Positions 54,174-64,000 are shown, counted from the stretch's first letter. The stretch: 64,000 nucleotides of DNA from Microcella alkaliphila (GCF_004216855.1 NZ_SGXT01000013.1:407784-471783), one strand, 5' to 3'. A program made the numbers and translations. Notes: generated by a model from the sequence alone, not told the origin.

Positions 54174-55870
54174 TCGACGAGATCTCGATCCGCGACCTGG
54201 GTGTGATCGGCGAGGCGCGGCTGCCGCTCGGGCCCGGCTTCACCGCGCTCACCGGGGAGACGGGCGCCGGCAAGACCATGGTCGTCACGGCGCTCGGGCT
54301 ACTGCTCGGCGCGCGCGGCGACGCGGGCGTGGTGCGCTCGGGGGCCGACCGCGCGTTCGTCGAGGGGCGCTGGATCGTCGACACCGACGGCGCGGTTGCC
54401 GAGCGCGTGCGCGATGCCGGGGGCGACCTCGACGATGACGAACTGATTCTCGCCCGCACGGTCTCGGGCGAGGGCCGGTCGCGCGCCGTCGTCGGCGGAC
54501 GGTCGGCGCCGGTCGGCGTGCTCGGAGAACTCGGCGAGCAGCTCGTCGTCGTGCACGGGCAGAGCGACCAGGTGCGGCTGAAGTCGTCCACGGCGCAGCG
54601 TGAGGCGCTCGACCGCTACGCGGGGTCAGAGCTCTCGGCTGTGCTGGCTGAGTATCGGGCGGCATTCGCCGCCTGGAACGCGGCGCGCGACGAACTCACG
54701 CGACTCACCGGCGACCGGGATGCGCGGGCCCGCGAGGCCGACGACCTGCGCGCCGCCATTGACGAGATCGAACAGCTCGCGCCACAGCGCGGCGAAGACA
54801 CCGAGCTCGCCGAGCGGGCCGAGCGACTCGGCAACCTCGAAGACCTGCGGCTCGCCGCCGCGCAGGCGCACGAACTGCTGTCGAGCGAGGCGCTCGACGG
54901 CGCGAGCGACGCGATCGGACTCATTGACGCCGCGCGCCGCTCGGTCGAGCGGGTCAGCGGGCACGACGCGCAGCTCGCGCCGATCGTCGAGCAGCTGGCG
55001 GCGGCAGGCTTTGCGGTCACCGAGGCGGCAACCGAGCTCTCGGGCTACCTCGCGTCGCTCGAAACCGACGGCGGACGCGAACTGGAGGCGGTCAACGAGC
55101 GCCGTGCGGCCCTCACCGACCTTGCGCGACGCTTCGGGCCGGGGCTTGACGACGTCATCGACCTGCTCGACACGGGGTCGGCGCGGCTGCTCGAACTCGA
55201 CCACGACGACGACCGCATCGCCGATCTCGCCGAGGAGGTCGAGCGCGGAGAGGCCGCCGTCGACGGGCTCGCCGACCGGCTGACCGCCCTGCGCACCGCG
55301 GCCGCGGCCCGGCTTGCCGACGCGGTGACCGCCGAGCTCGCCGCGCTCGCGATGCCGGATGCGCGCCTCACCGTCTCACTCGAGCGGCGCGACGAGTTGA
55401 CCTCCTCGGGCCGCGACTCCGTCGCGCTGCTGCTGCAGCCGCACGCGGGCGCCGACCCGCGGCCGCTCGGCAAAGGCGCCTCGGGCGGCGAACTGTCGCG
55501 GGTGATGCTGGCGCTCGAAGTCGTGATCGCCGAGACCGATCCCGTGCCGACGTTTGTGTTCGACGAGGTCGACGCCGGGGTGGGTGGGGCGAGTGCGATC
55601 GAGATCGGCAGACGGCTCGCGCGGCTTGCCCGCACCTCGCAGGTCATCGTCGTCACGCACTTGGCGCAGGTCGCCGCGTTCGCGACCAACCACCTCACGG
55701 TCGTGAAAGGCAGCGACGGCACCGTCACCGCCTCCAGCGTGCAGCAACTCGACGGCGACGCACGGGTGGCCGAGATGGCGCGGCTGCTGTCCGGGCTCGC
55801 CGACAGCGACACGGGGCTTGAGCACGCGCGCGAACTGCTCGCCGAGGCGCGCAGTCTCAGCGGCGTCTGA
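54170..55870 (+). CDS. recN: DNA repair protein RecN
   Basis: 566-residue SMC-like ATPase for double-strand break repair. Walker A G-E-T-G-A-G-K-T at 29-36 (K35); two coiled-coil arms between about 150 and 370; signature K-G-A-S-G-G-E-L-S-R and Walker B F-V-F-D-E-V-D-A-G-V-G-G in the C-terminal lobe. GTG overlaps the nadK stop. I see no SOS box near it, so induction by LexA is not supported here. Confidence 0.96.
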   Translation: MIDEISIRDLGVIGEARLPLGPGFTALTGETGAGKTMVVTALGLLLGARGDAGVVRSGADRAFVEGRWIVDTDGAVAERVRDAGGDLDDDELILARTVSGEGRSRAVVGGRSAPVGVLGELGEQLVVVHGQSDQVRLKSSTAQREALDRYAGSELSAVLAEYRAAFAAWNAARDELTRLTGDRDARAREADDLRAAIDEIEQLAPQRGEDTELAERAERLGNLEDLRLAAAQAHELLSSEALDGASDAIGLIDAARRSVERVSGHDAQLAPIVEQLAAAGFAVTEAATELSGYLASLETDGGRELEAVNERRAALTDLARRFGPGLDDVIDLLDTGSARLLELDHDDDRIADLAEEVERGEAAVDGLADRLTALRTAAAARLADAVTAELAALAMPDARLTVSLERRDELTSSGRDSVALLLQPHAGADPRPLGKGASGGELSRVMLALEVVIAETDPVPTFVFDEVDAGVGGASAIEIGRRLARLARTSQVIVVTHLAQVAAFATNHLTVVKGSDGTVTASSVQQLDGDARVAEMARLLSGLADSDTGLEHARELLAEARSLSGV

Positions 55871-55871
55871 C

Positions 55872-56822
55872 TCAGCCGGCGAGGTCGACGATGTCGACCG
55901 TCGTCACCTGCCGCTCGGCACCATCAACCAGGGTCGAGAACTCGACCTGCGTCGCCTCGGCGGCCGCCGTCAAGGGAATCGCCAGCACACTCGTGAACGG
56001 CGCGAAGTCGGCCGTGCAGAACGAGTTCGGTGCCTTTCGCTCCTGCAGCGTCACCCCGATCGTGTCGGAGGCGAGACCCGCGTCGACCGCCGTTGGAATG
56101 AGTGGGCAACTCGACGAGCCGTAGGTGACGATCGTCAGCTCGCGATCGTCGGCGAGCTCGAGCACGGGGCTCAGCCAGAACGCCTGCGGACCGTCGGGCT
56201 GCTCGGCATCGGGGGCAGGTTCGGGAAGCAGCGCGGGCAAGCCCGGGTACTCGTCGACCGCCGCCGAAGCGGGCACGTCGACCGGCTGGAGGTTCGGGTC
56301 GATCACCATGATCGTGAACGCCTGCACCCAGTCTTCGTCGCCGAGGCGCGGCTCGCGCCACTCGACATCGGCGAGGACCTCGTCGGCCGTCGCGCCCTCG
56401 GGCGCCGAGACGATGTGGAAGTGCGGGGCGAGGTCATCGGTGCAGGCATCGGCTGCCCCCTTCTGGAACGTGGCACTCAGCCGGTCGTCAGCGAGCACCT
56501 CAAGCGCGGTCAACACAAAGGGGCAGCTGGAGGAGCCGTAGCTGATGAACGTGATCACATTGCGGGCGGGGCCCTCGTTCCACCAGGCGATGGGCTCGAT
56601 TGGACCCTCAAACGCCGGGTCGGGCACCGGGGCTCCCGGCGGCCACCCCGCACCCTCCGCGTCAGCGATCGACTGGGGCGCTGGGGGCAGAGCCGGCTGC
56701 GTCGCGCAGCCGGCGGTGAGCGCAGCGAGCGCAACGAACGCGGCGAGCGTCGCCGCGGCGCGGCGCGCGGGGCGTGCTTCGAGCATCCCGAACCGAGTGA
56801 ATGTGCGTGATCGTTCCCCCAT
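55872..56822 (-). CDS. Lipoprotein with duplicated Y-G-S-S-S-C-P domain
   Basis: 316 residues; signal peptide with lipobox L-T-A-G-C39. Two repeats follow, each beginning with a hydrophobic strand and Y-G-S-S-S-C-P and containing a second Cys 27-30 residues later in C-T-D-D-L-A-P or C-T-A-D-F-A-P. Each repeat is thus likely to have one disulfide. Function unknown; envelope location. ATG 56822 is preceded by TACCCT and seven bases (leaderless). Its stop lies one base from the convergent recN stop. Confidence 0.85.
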   Translation of the reverse strand: MGERSRTFTRFGMLEARPARRAAATLAAFVALAALTAGCATQPALPPAPQSIADAEGAGWPPGAPVPDPAFEGPIEPIAWWNEGPARNVITFISYGSSSCPFVLTALEVLADDRLSATFQKGAADACTDDLAPHFHIVSAPEGATADEVLADVEWREPRLGDEDWVQAFTIMVIDPNLQPVDVPASAAVDEYPGLPALLPEPAPDAEQPDGPQAFWLSPVLELADDRELTIVTYGSSSCPLIPTAVDAGLASDTIGVTLQERKAPNSFCTADFAPFTSVLAIPLTAAAEATQVEFSTLVDGAERQVTTVDIVDLAG

Positions 56823-56829
56823 GTCCGGC

Positions 56830-56835
56830 AGGGTA
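56830..56835 (-). promoter_or_regulatory. -10 element for the duplicated-domain lipoprotein
   Basis: Minus strand TACCCT-N7-ATG (56822). Confidence 0.45.
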
Positions 56836-56881
56836 CGCGGCTCGATTCCGCGCGTCGAGGCTTTCGCGGTCACGGGTCGGA

Positions 56882-56887
56882 TACGAT
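56882..56887 (+). promoter_or_regulatory. -10 candidate for pyrG
   Basis: TACGAT eight bases before GTG 56896, near-leaderless spacing. The G-rich initial-transcript attenuator that controls pyrG in Bacillus is absent. Confidence 0.45.
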
Positions 56888-56895
56888 AGAACCCC

Positions 56896-58593
<1,698 letters not shown>

Positions 58594-58598
58594 GGCTC

Positions 58599-59192
58599 GT
58601 GAGCGAACTGCCGGCGGGTGAGGCGCCGCTCGCCGACGAGCCGTTCGCGCCCGAGATCGCGTCGAGCGAGGTCGTCTTCGACGGCGCCGTGTGGGATGTG
58701 CGCCGCGAACGCTTCGCCTTCGGCGACGGCGAACTGGTGCGCGAATTCGTCGCGCACACGGGCGCGGTTGCGGTGCTCGCGATCGACGACGACGATCGGA
58801 TGCTCGCCATCCGTCAGTACCGTCACCCCATTCGCGAACGCAATTGGGAGCTGCCCGCCGGGCTGCTCGACATCGAGGGGGAGGACCCGCTCGAGGCCGG
58901 CAAGCGCGAGCTGGCGGAAGAGGCTGACCTCGTCGCGGCCGACTGGGAGCCACTCATCCAGCTGCACACGACGCCCGGCGGCTCGGACGAGATCATCCAC
59001 GTGTTTCGGGCGACGGGGCTCAGCGCGGCGCCCGAGGTGTTCGCCCGTGACGGCGAGGAGGCCGACATCGTGACCCGCTGGGTCGCGGTGGAGGAGGCAG
59101 TCGACGCAGTGCTCGCGGGTCGCGCCCGCAACGGCATCTTCATGGCCGCGGTGCTCGCCGAGCACGCGCGCCGCACCCGGGCCCGAGGCTAG
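58599..59192 (+). CDS. NUDIX hydrolase, ADP-ribose pyrophosphatase type
   Basis: 197 residues. The NUDIX box runs from G-L-L-D-I-E-G-E to R-E-L-A-E-E-A-D-L; the metal-binding R-E-x2-E-E is intact, but the usual Gly after E-E-x is Asp. An N-terminal beta domain ([14 protein letters not shown]) is typical of ADPRase dimers; Rv1700 at this locus hydrolyses ADP-ribose. Likely co-transcribed with pyrG and xerD. Confidence 0.92.
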   Translation: MSELPAGEAPLADEPFAPEIASSEVVFDGAVWDVRRERFAFGDGELVREFVAHTGAVAVLAIDDDDRMLAIRQYRHPIRERNWELPAGLLDIEGEDPLEAGKRELAEEADLVAADWEPLIQLHTTPGGSDEIIHVFRATGLSAAPEVFARDGEEADIVTRWVAVEEAVDAVLAGRARNGIFMAAVLAEHARRTRARG

Positions 59193-59194
59193 CC

Positions 59195-60154
59195 GTGGCG
59201 GAGGCGCGAGAGCCGTCTCCGGAGCTTCAGCGCGCGGTCGACCGGTACCTGCGGCACGTCGCGCTCGAGCGCGGCCGCTCGCCGCACACCGTCGCCGCCT
59301 ACCGGCGTGACCTCGGCCGCTACCTCGCCCACCTCGCAGGCGGCGGCGTGGATGCTGTGGGCGGCATCGCCGAGAAGAACGTCGCGTCGTTCGTCGCGGC
59401 CGTCCGCGACCCGGAGCTCGCCTCGGGCGGCGCCGGGCCGGTGTCGGCCTCGAGTGCCGCCCGCATGCTGTCGAGCGTGCGGGGTTGGCACGCGTTCCTT
59501 CTTGAGGAGGGGCTCGTGGAACGCAACGTCGCCGCCGAGCAGAAGCCGCCCCGGCAGGCGAAGCGACTGCCGAAGGCGATCACGATCGACGAGGTCGAGC
59601 GCCTGCTCGACGCCTGCACGGGCGACGACCCGCTGATGCTGCGCGACCGGGCGCTCCTCGAGCTGCTGTACGCGACGGGCGCACGCGTCTCGGAGGCGGT
59701 CGGCCTCGCCGTCGACGACGTGACCGGGGACGACGGGGGAGCGGCGGAGGTCGTGCGGCTCTTCGGCAAGGGGCGTAAGCAACGGCTCGTGCCGATCGGA
59801 CGCTTCGCCCGCGAGGCGCTCGACGCGTACCTCGTGCGGTCGCGGCCGGTGCTCGCGCCGCGGGGACGAGCATCCGGGTCGCTGTTTCTGGGCGCGCGCG
59901 GCGGGCCGCTCAGCCGGCAGAGTGCGTGGTTGATCATTCGCGGCGCGGCTGAGCGGGCCGAGCTCACCGCCGAGCTGTCGCCGCACACGCTGCGGCACTC
60001 GTTCGCCACGCACCTACTCGAAGGCGGGGCCGACGTGCGCGTCGTGCAAGAGCTACTCGGGCATGCGTCGGTCGCGACGACGCAGCTGTACACGCTCGTG
60101 ACGGCCGACGCCGTGCGCGAGGCGTGGGCGCTCGCGCACCCGCGGGCACGGTAG
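59195..60154 (+). CDS. xerD: Tyrosine recombinase XerD
   Basis: 319 residues. SAM-like N-terminal core-binding domain (about 10-110) and catalytic domain with R164, K192, H264-x2-R267, H290 and nucleophile Y299. With FtsK (3436) it resolves chromosome dimers at dif. Chromosomal context and the pyrG-NUDIX-xerD order argue against a phage integrase. Starts two bases after the NUDIX stop. Confidence 0.95.
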   Translation: MAEAREPSPELQRAVDRYLRHVALERGRSPHTVAAYRRDLGRYLAHLAGGGVDAVGGIAEKNVASFVAAVRDPELASGGAGPVSASSAARMLSSVRGWHAFLLEEGLVERNVAAEQKPPRQAKRLPKAITIDEVERLLDACTGDDPLMLRDRALLELLYATGARVSEAVGLAVDDVTGDDGGAAEVVRLFGKGRKQRLVPIGRFAREALDAYLVRSRPVLAPRGRASGSLFLGARGGPLSRQSAWLIIRGAAERAELTAELSPHTLRHSFATHLLEGGADVRVVQELLGHASVATTQLYTLVTADAVREAWALAHPRAR

Positions 60155-60163
60155 GCGCGGCGC

Positions 60164-60185
60164 GGCCCGGATGAGAAGCCGGGCC
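60164..60185. terminator. Bidirectional terminator between xerD and the paralogue cluster
   Basis: GGCCCGG (60164-60170) and CCGGGCC (60179-60185) form a perfect 7-bp stem with an eight-base loop between converging genes. Confidence 0.6.
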
Positions 60186-60202
60186 TCCTGGGTCGGGCGC
60201 GG

Positions 60203-61306
60203 TCACGGCGTACTGGTGAGGCCCTCGAGCTCGATCGTGCCGTCGGGGCGCCAGGCGTAGACGAAGGGGCGCAGACCGTCGGCGGGCGGCGTCGCGATGC
60301 CGGCGCTTGCGAACTCGCTTGCCGTGACGCAGCTACTGTCGATGGGCGCCGATGCGACACCGATGCGGGTCGCGATCGCGCACACTTCCAACTCGCCGCC
60401 GGGGGTGGGGGAGCGGCGGACGGCGCCGATGAGGATCCACGTCTCGTCGACCCGCGCCAGCTCGGCGGGGCCGAAGAGTGCTTCGGGCCGTCCGCTCGGC
60501 CGGGTGATGAGCTCGAGCGACCGCACGAGAAAGCTTGGGCCGTCCTCGGCCGCGAGGACGAGATTGCGCACCGCGGGCAGGCCCATCGCGGTCAGCTCGA
60601 CGAGGTCGGTGGGGCCGGTCGGGGTGAGCTGCACGCTGGAGGTGCCGCCGGGGCCCCAGCCGTAGCGAAGCTCGGCACCCGGCAGCGACTCGAGGATGCT
60701 GACGTCGCCGCCGGAGAGGAAGGCCGGTTCGGGCAGGCAGGTGCGGCTCCACAGCCGGTCGGCCGCAAAGACGGCGAGACAGACGGTGCGCTCGGAGGGC
60801 GGTGTGCGGGGGGAGGCGCCGCCCCGGTAGGCCACGAGCTCGAGCAGCTCGCCGGGCTCAGTCAGCACGACCGACTGCAACACCCGCACCCCGCTGAACA
60901 GCAGGCCACCCGTGCCCGCGAGGCGCTCGTCGAGCACCCGCTCGCGCGGGGTGGCCGGGCGTTCGACCACGGCGAACGCGGGCGGCTCGCGCGGGATCGC
61001 CACGAGCGCGACGGCAATGAGTGCGACGACGGCGAGCGCGGCGGCGATCAACACGCGAACCGACACGCGGGATGCGCGGGGCGCGTCAGCCGCGTCCGGC
61101 CCGTCGGCCAACGATTGGTCGACGACCGGGGGTGTCGGGTCGGGGGCCGGGCGGCGGCCGGCGAGGATGCGGGCGGCGCGCTGGGCGAGCATCCGAGATT
61201 CGGGGCTGTCGGCGACGCGGCCGTGGGCGATGCGCGCGAGCGCGACGTCGTCGAGGGCCTCCAGGCCGTCGAACGCGTCGGGGTCAGCGTCGTCGCCCAC
61301 GGGCAC
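60203..61306 (-). CDS. Paired-cysteine module membrane protein D (two modules)
   Basis: 367 residues from GTG 61306 (GTG 61300 also possible). Cytoplasmic head with A-L-D-D-V-A-L-A-R-I-A-H-G-R and S-R-M-L-A-Q-R-A-A-R-I-L-A-G-R; one membrane helix at 84-104; then F-A-V-V-E-R-P-A-T-P. Module 1 has C176 and C190 and ends in Y-G-W-G-P-G-G; module 2 has V-C and S-S-C 17 apart and ends A-W-R-P-D-G. I do not recognise a named family. Last gene of the cluster, 25 bases after gene C. Confidence 0.8.
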   Translation of the reverse strand: MPVGDDADPDAFDGLEALDDVALARIAHGRVADSPESRMLAQRAARILAGRRPAPDPTPPVVDQSLADGPDAADAPRASRVSVRVLIAAALAVVALIAVALVAIPREPPAFAVVERPATPRERVLDERLAGTGGLLFSGVRVLQSVVLTEPGELLELVAYRGGASPRTPPSERTVCLAVFAADRLWSRTCLPEPAFLSGGDVSILESLPGAELRYGWGPGGTSSVQLTPTGPTDLVELTAMGLPAVRNLVLAAEDGPSFLVRSLELITRPSGRPEALFGPAELARVDETWILIGAVRRSPTPGGELEVCAIATRIGVASAPIDSSCVTASEFASAGIATPPADGLRPFVYAWRPDGTIELEGLTSTP

Positions 61307-61331
61307 AGTCAAGCACGGCCCTGCCGGAGGA

Positions 61332-62456
61332 TCACTGCCCGTCGACCGTGAACACGCCAGATGGCTCGTAGGTGACGAACACGTGGCCGTCGGGCAGCGG
61401 GTATGAGCCGCGGAGCCCCTCGCGGCGGAACTGGCCGAGCGAGGCGCACACCGACGCGCGGGATGATCCGCTGACGAGCGAGTACACGCAGACCTGGCGG
61501 CTGTCGCCGGCCGCCGGTTCGACGGTGCCCACGAACAGGGTCGTGTCGAGCTGCCCGACCACGGCGGGCCCGACGAGGGCGCGGCCGAGGCGCTCGTCGG
61601 AGCCGCTGAAGCGGGGAAGGCGCTCGAGTGCGCGCACGGCGGCGATGTCGAGCCCCTCGGCGACGTCGTCCTCACTGAAGCGGCTCGCACCGTCGCCGAG
61701 AACGAGCTCGGTGGCGTCGGAGGCCCTCACGCCGCCGCGGGGACCCCACTCGAAGCGGATCAGTTGAACAACATCGAAGTTCACGCTGGCCTGGTCGATG
61801 CCGCGCAGCACTCCCTGCATGCCGTGGACCCGCACCACCTCCTCGGGGGTGCAGACCTCGGGAGGGAAGTAGACGCCCGGGGCTTCGCCGGTCATGCACA
61901 CCTGCGGGCCGAGCGACTCCCCACCGTAGAAGCCCGCCCCCTCAATGCGCACGGCGTAGAGCTCGGTGAGGCCCACCGACCCGACGTTTCGCGCGTTCGC
62001 CGGCGCCTCGGGGCCGAAGAGCGCGACGGCGTGTTCGAGTTCGCGGCTCGTGGGCTCACGGTCGAACACGGCGAGGGAGTCGTCGCCGTCGCCGAACGTC
62101 GACATGGCGCGGTCGGCGAGGGCTCCGCCGGCGAGGCCGAGGACGAGCGCGGCAGCGGCGACGCCGGCGAGCAGGGGGGTGCTCCAGCGGCGGCCCGGGG
62201 GCCCGTCGTCCGTCGTCGGCGCTTCCAGGTCTGCATCGTCTCGGTCGCGGTGCGCGGGCTGCGCTCCGGGCTGTTCCGACGGTGTCGTGGGCGGCGCGTG
62301 CTGCCCGGTGGGCGGGGCGGCCGGGGCGCCGCGCGAGGCGAGGATGCGCGCGGCGGCTTCTGCGCGCATCCTCGCCTCATCCGAATCGGCGCGCCCGTAC
62401 GCGATGCCGCGCAGCGCGGCGTCGTCGAGGGCGTTGAGATCGGGCACCGCCGTCAT
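61332..62456 (-). CDS. Paired-cysteine module membrane protein C (two modules)
   Basis: 374 residues. Head N-A-L-D-D-A-A-L-R-G-I-A-Y-G-R and A-R-M-R-A-E-A-A-A-R-I-L-A-S-R, a Pro/Ala/Asp linker, membrane helix at 94-114, then S-L-A-V-F-D-R-E-P-T-S. Module 1: C187 and C202, then H-G-M-Q-G-V-L-R-G-I-D and F-E-W-G-P-R-G-G. Module 2: C323 and C337, F-R-R-E-G-L, Y-E-P-S-G. ATG 62456 overlaps the stop of gene B (ATGA). Topology predicts an extracytoplasmic C-terminal domain with two disulfides. Confidence 0.85.
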   Translation of the reverse strand: MTAVPDLNALDDAALRGIAYGRADSDEARMRAEAAARILASRGAPAAPPTGQHAPPTTPSEQPGAQPAHRDRDDADLEAPTTDDGPPGRRWSTPLLAGVAAAALVLGLAGGALADRAMSTFGDGDDSLAVFDREPTSRELEHAVALFGPEAPANARNVGSVGLTELYAVRIEGAGFYGGESLGPQVCMTGEAPGVYFPPEVCTPEEVVRVHGMQGVLRGIDQASVNFDVVQLIRFEWGPRGGVRASDATELVLGDGASRFSEDDVAEGLDIAAVRALERLPRFSGSDERLGRALVGPAVVGQLDTTLFVGTVEPAAGDSRQVCVYSLVSGSSRASVCASLGQFRREGLRGSYPLPDGHVFVTYEPSGVFTVDGQ

Positions 62457-63343
62457 CGGGTTTCTCTCGCGCTGACGTCGAAGCCCACGCCCTCGCGCGG
62501 GCGGGCGAAGAGGGTGACGCCTTCGTCGACGAGCTGAAGGGTGATTCCCGACTCGCGGAATGTCGCAAGTGAATCGCACACCGGGGGCAACAGCTCGTCA
62601 TTGAAGCGGACGGTGAGGCACACCGAGCGCTCGGCGTCCGCGGTGGCGCCCGCGTGCACGCTCAGGTAGGTCGTTGTCGTCACCCCACTGTCGCTGCCGC
62701 GTCCGATCTCGCCCGGGCCGAGCTCGGGGAGGGAGACACTCTCGGCGACGAGGCGACTGACGTCGGGATCGGCACCCGTGAATCGGAGAGTGTCGATAAA
62801 CGGAATGTCGAGACCGACAGCGCGCTCTTCCTCTGAGTAGAGCTCGTCAGGGCTGAGAACGACCTCGTCGGTCAGATCGACGACGGTCACCTCGCCGGTG
62901 GGCGACCACACGACGGTGATGAGGCGCTCGGTTCGCCAGGTGGGGAAGCCCGAGGGCTGTTCGATTGCGGACAGCACGCCGCGAAGCCCGTGCTCACGAA
63001 ACACGGTCTCGGACACGCACCCGGTCGAGAAGAACACGAGTCGGGGCGAGCGGGCGCTCACGCAGAGGACCCCTTCCGGGTGGGGCATGCCCGACCACAT
63101 GTCGACGGTGCTGCGAACGGCAAAGATCTCGGTGTCGCCGAGCGTAGCGATTCGCCGTGTGGCGAGGATGGAGTTGGCGGCGAAATTCGTCGAGGTCCAG
63201 CGGTCCTCGCCGCTCGGTTCTCCGTCGAAGATTGACAGAGCGTCGAGGGCCATAAGGGGCGCCCACCGCTCACTCGTCAGCCCGAGCATCACCCCGACGG
63301 TGAGCCCGGCGGCGATCACGGCGAGAAGCGTGCGACGCCTCAT
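62453..63343 (-). CDS. Paired-cysteine module membrane protein B (two modules)
   Basis: 296 residues. No cytoplasmic head: M-R-R-R leads straight into a membrane helix or signal anchor at 5-23. L-S-I-F-D-G-E-P-S follows. Module 1: C94 and C109, F-R-E-H-G-L-R-G-V-L-S-A-I-E, V-V-W-S-P-T-G; module 2: V-C-L and P-V-C 14 apart, F-R-E-S-G-I, then a weak F-A-R-P-R-E-G. AGGAG eight or nine bases before ATG 63343, which overlaps the stop of gene A. Confidence 0.85.
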   Translation of the reverse strand: MRRRTLLAVIAAGLTVGVMLGLTSERWAPLMALDALSIFDGEPSGEDRWTSTNFAANSILATRRIATLGDTEIFAVRSTVDMWSGMPHPEGVLCVSARSPRLVFFSTGCVSETVFREHGLRGVLSAIEQPSGFPTWRTERLITVVWSPTGEVTVVDLTDEVVLSPDELYSEEERAVGLDIPFIDTLRFTGADPDVSRLVAESVSLPELGPGEIGRGSDSGVTTTTYLSVHAGATADAERSVCLTVRFNDELLPPVCDSLATFRESGITLQLVDEGVTLFARPREGVGFDVSARETR

Positions 63344-63891
63344 TGCGCTGACTCCTGTGCCGCCGTCAGCGCGATGTCGGCACCACCGCGCGGGCCCCAC
63401 GCGATCGACAGGGACCGCAAATTCTCGGCCGGCGGGTAGGTGCCGCTCGTGTCCATTTCGCTCAGGTGACCGACGATGCCCTGCCGCTCGAACACCGTTC
63501 GGGGAACGCACGGCGGCGACACAAAGTTTGCATCGGGTGCCATTGCGAGCAGGCACACCTGGGCGCCGACGTCGCTGCGGGGCGTTCCGTAGTCGGGGGG
63601 CAGCAACTGCGCGAACACGTCGACGTCGTCGACCGTTGCCAGATGACGCACCTCTGTTTCAGTGGCGGCGCTCCCGAATCCCAGTCCGAACTGGTTCGCA
63701 CGGGCGAGCGCGGCAACCTCGAGCTCGCTCGCAGGGCGGTCGAAGACCGCGAGCGAGTTGGGGGCGAGGGCGTCGGCGGCCCGGTCGATGCCGAATCCGA
63801 TCGCCGTGCCCACCGCGATGCTCGCAGCGAGCACGGCGACGCCGCCGAGGCGAGCGCGCGTCCAGAACGGGCGGGGGAAGTCGTCGTCCAG
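63340..63891 (-). CDS. Paired-cysteine module membrane protein A (one module), start unclear
   Basis: Shortest paralogue. Membrane helix L-G-G-V-A-V-L-A-A-S-I-A-V-G, then S-L-A-V-F-D-R-P-A-S, one module (V-C-L and P-P-C 15 apart; F-E-R-Q-G-I-V-G-H-L; A-W-G-P-R-G-G), stop soon after. The frame has no ATG, GTG or TTG before GTG 63834, which is inside the membrane helix. CTG 63891 is a possible start. Alternatively ATG 63919, which overlaps the upstream stop as ATGA, is the original start and a one-base insertion near codon 4-5 broke the frame: one base less would give a head with D-N-L-D-A-L-D-D. Confidence 0.65.
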   Translation of the reverse strand: MDDDFPRPFWTRARLGGVAVLAASIAVGTAIGFGIDRAADALAPNSLAVFDRPASELEVAALARANQFGLGFGSAATETEVRHLATVDDVDVFAQLLPPDYGTPRSDVGAQVCLLAMAPDANFVSPPCVPRTVFERQGIVGHLSEMDTSGTYPPAENLRSLSIAWGPRGGADIALTAAQESAQ

Positions 63892-63915
63892 AGCGTCGAG
63901 ATTGTCGGCTCTTCG

Positions 63916-63999
63916 TCATGAAGCGGGGGTGAGTGGTTCGGGCGTGCCGGTGGCGGGATAGGCGGCGGGGCCTTCCAGGATGGAAGTTCCTACGCTCCC
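63916..63999 (-). CDS. C-terminal 27 codons of an upstream gene
   Basis: An open frame enters from the right edge and ends at TGA 63918-63916, overlapping ATG 63919 as ATGA. Residues end P-E-P-L-T-P-A-S. Codon third positions are mostly C or G. Too short to identify; the overlap suggests it belongs to the same operon as the paralogue cluster. Confidence 0.45.
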   Translation of the reverse strand, partial: GSVGTSILEGPAAYPATGTPEPLTPAS

Positions 64000-64000
64000 C

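Noticed and set aside
59195..60154. xerD as a phage or island integrase
   Set aside because: Neighbours are the conserved pyrG-NUDIX-xerD set, with no tRNA, att repeats or phage genes.

Overview
The window is chromosomal DNA from a high-GC actinobacterium. The rRNA operon (16S, 23S and 5S with no spacer tRNA), the strong G/C third-position bias, the many GTG starts with 4-base stop/start overlaps, the TCGAAC-N4-GTTCGA type SOS boxes and the gene order all point to Actinomycetia, most likely family Microbacteriaceae. The genus is not determined. Almost every gene is a housekeeping gene. Two stretches match, in order and mostly in orientation, what I recall of Mycobacterium tuberculosis: dapA-RNase J-ftsK-pgsA-cinA-clgR-DUF3046-recA-recX-miaB-miaA-dapF-hflX-lexA-LysM (around Rv2753c to Rv2719c), and his genes, infC-rpmI-rplT-rRNA methyltransferase-pheST-arg-mpg-tyrS, then TPR/HAD/tlyA/nadK/recN/pyrG/NUDIX/xerD (around Rv1600 to Rv1701).

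Layout. 1-412: 3' end of a DUF559 gene. 659-9410: lysine/DAP synthesis, RNA decay, chromosome segregation, phospholipid synthesis, a ClgR-type regulator, DUF3046 and recA. 9407-17091: recX, tRNA modification (miaB, miaA), dapF, an RsmC-like methyltransferase, hflX, and a divergent lexA/LysM pair carrying three SOS boxes. 17111-20283: hisC-hisB-hisH-priA. 20288-23851: SseB, DUF1844, infC-rpmI-rplT and a SpoU/TrmH methyltransferase. 23868-26871: a response regulator, histidine kinase and TAXI-type binding lipoprotein. 27050-30480: a complete glutamate-type ABC transporter. 30513-34051: pheST. 34061-40733: argCJBDFH without argR or argG. 40743-44002: DNA-3-methyladenine glycosylase, a SatD/membrane protein pair, tyrS. 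44003-49907: rrn operon with two promoters and a terminator. 49945-60154: TPR protein, HAD phosphatase, small acidic protein, tlyA, nadK, recN, a lipoprotein on the other strand, pyrG, NUDIX, xerD. 60203-64000: a minus-strand cluster of four paralogous membrane-anchored proteins I cannot match to a named family.

The most notable observations are these. (1) The 60203-63891 cluster encodes proteins built from one or two copies of a paired-cysteine module ending in W-x-P-x-G. (2) hisH and the DUF3046 gene appear to start with CTG, each inside a CTGA stop/start overlap, and infC starts with ATC. (3) Two SOS boxes abut exactly and contain the whole predicted promoter of the LysM gene next to lexA. 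(4) At least eleven genes have a -10-like hexamer 6-7 bases before the start codon, the signature of leaderless mRNAs. Several starts were chosen on that basis.
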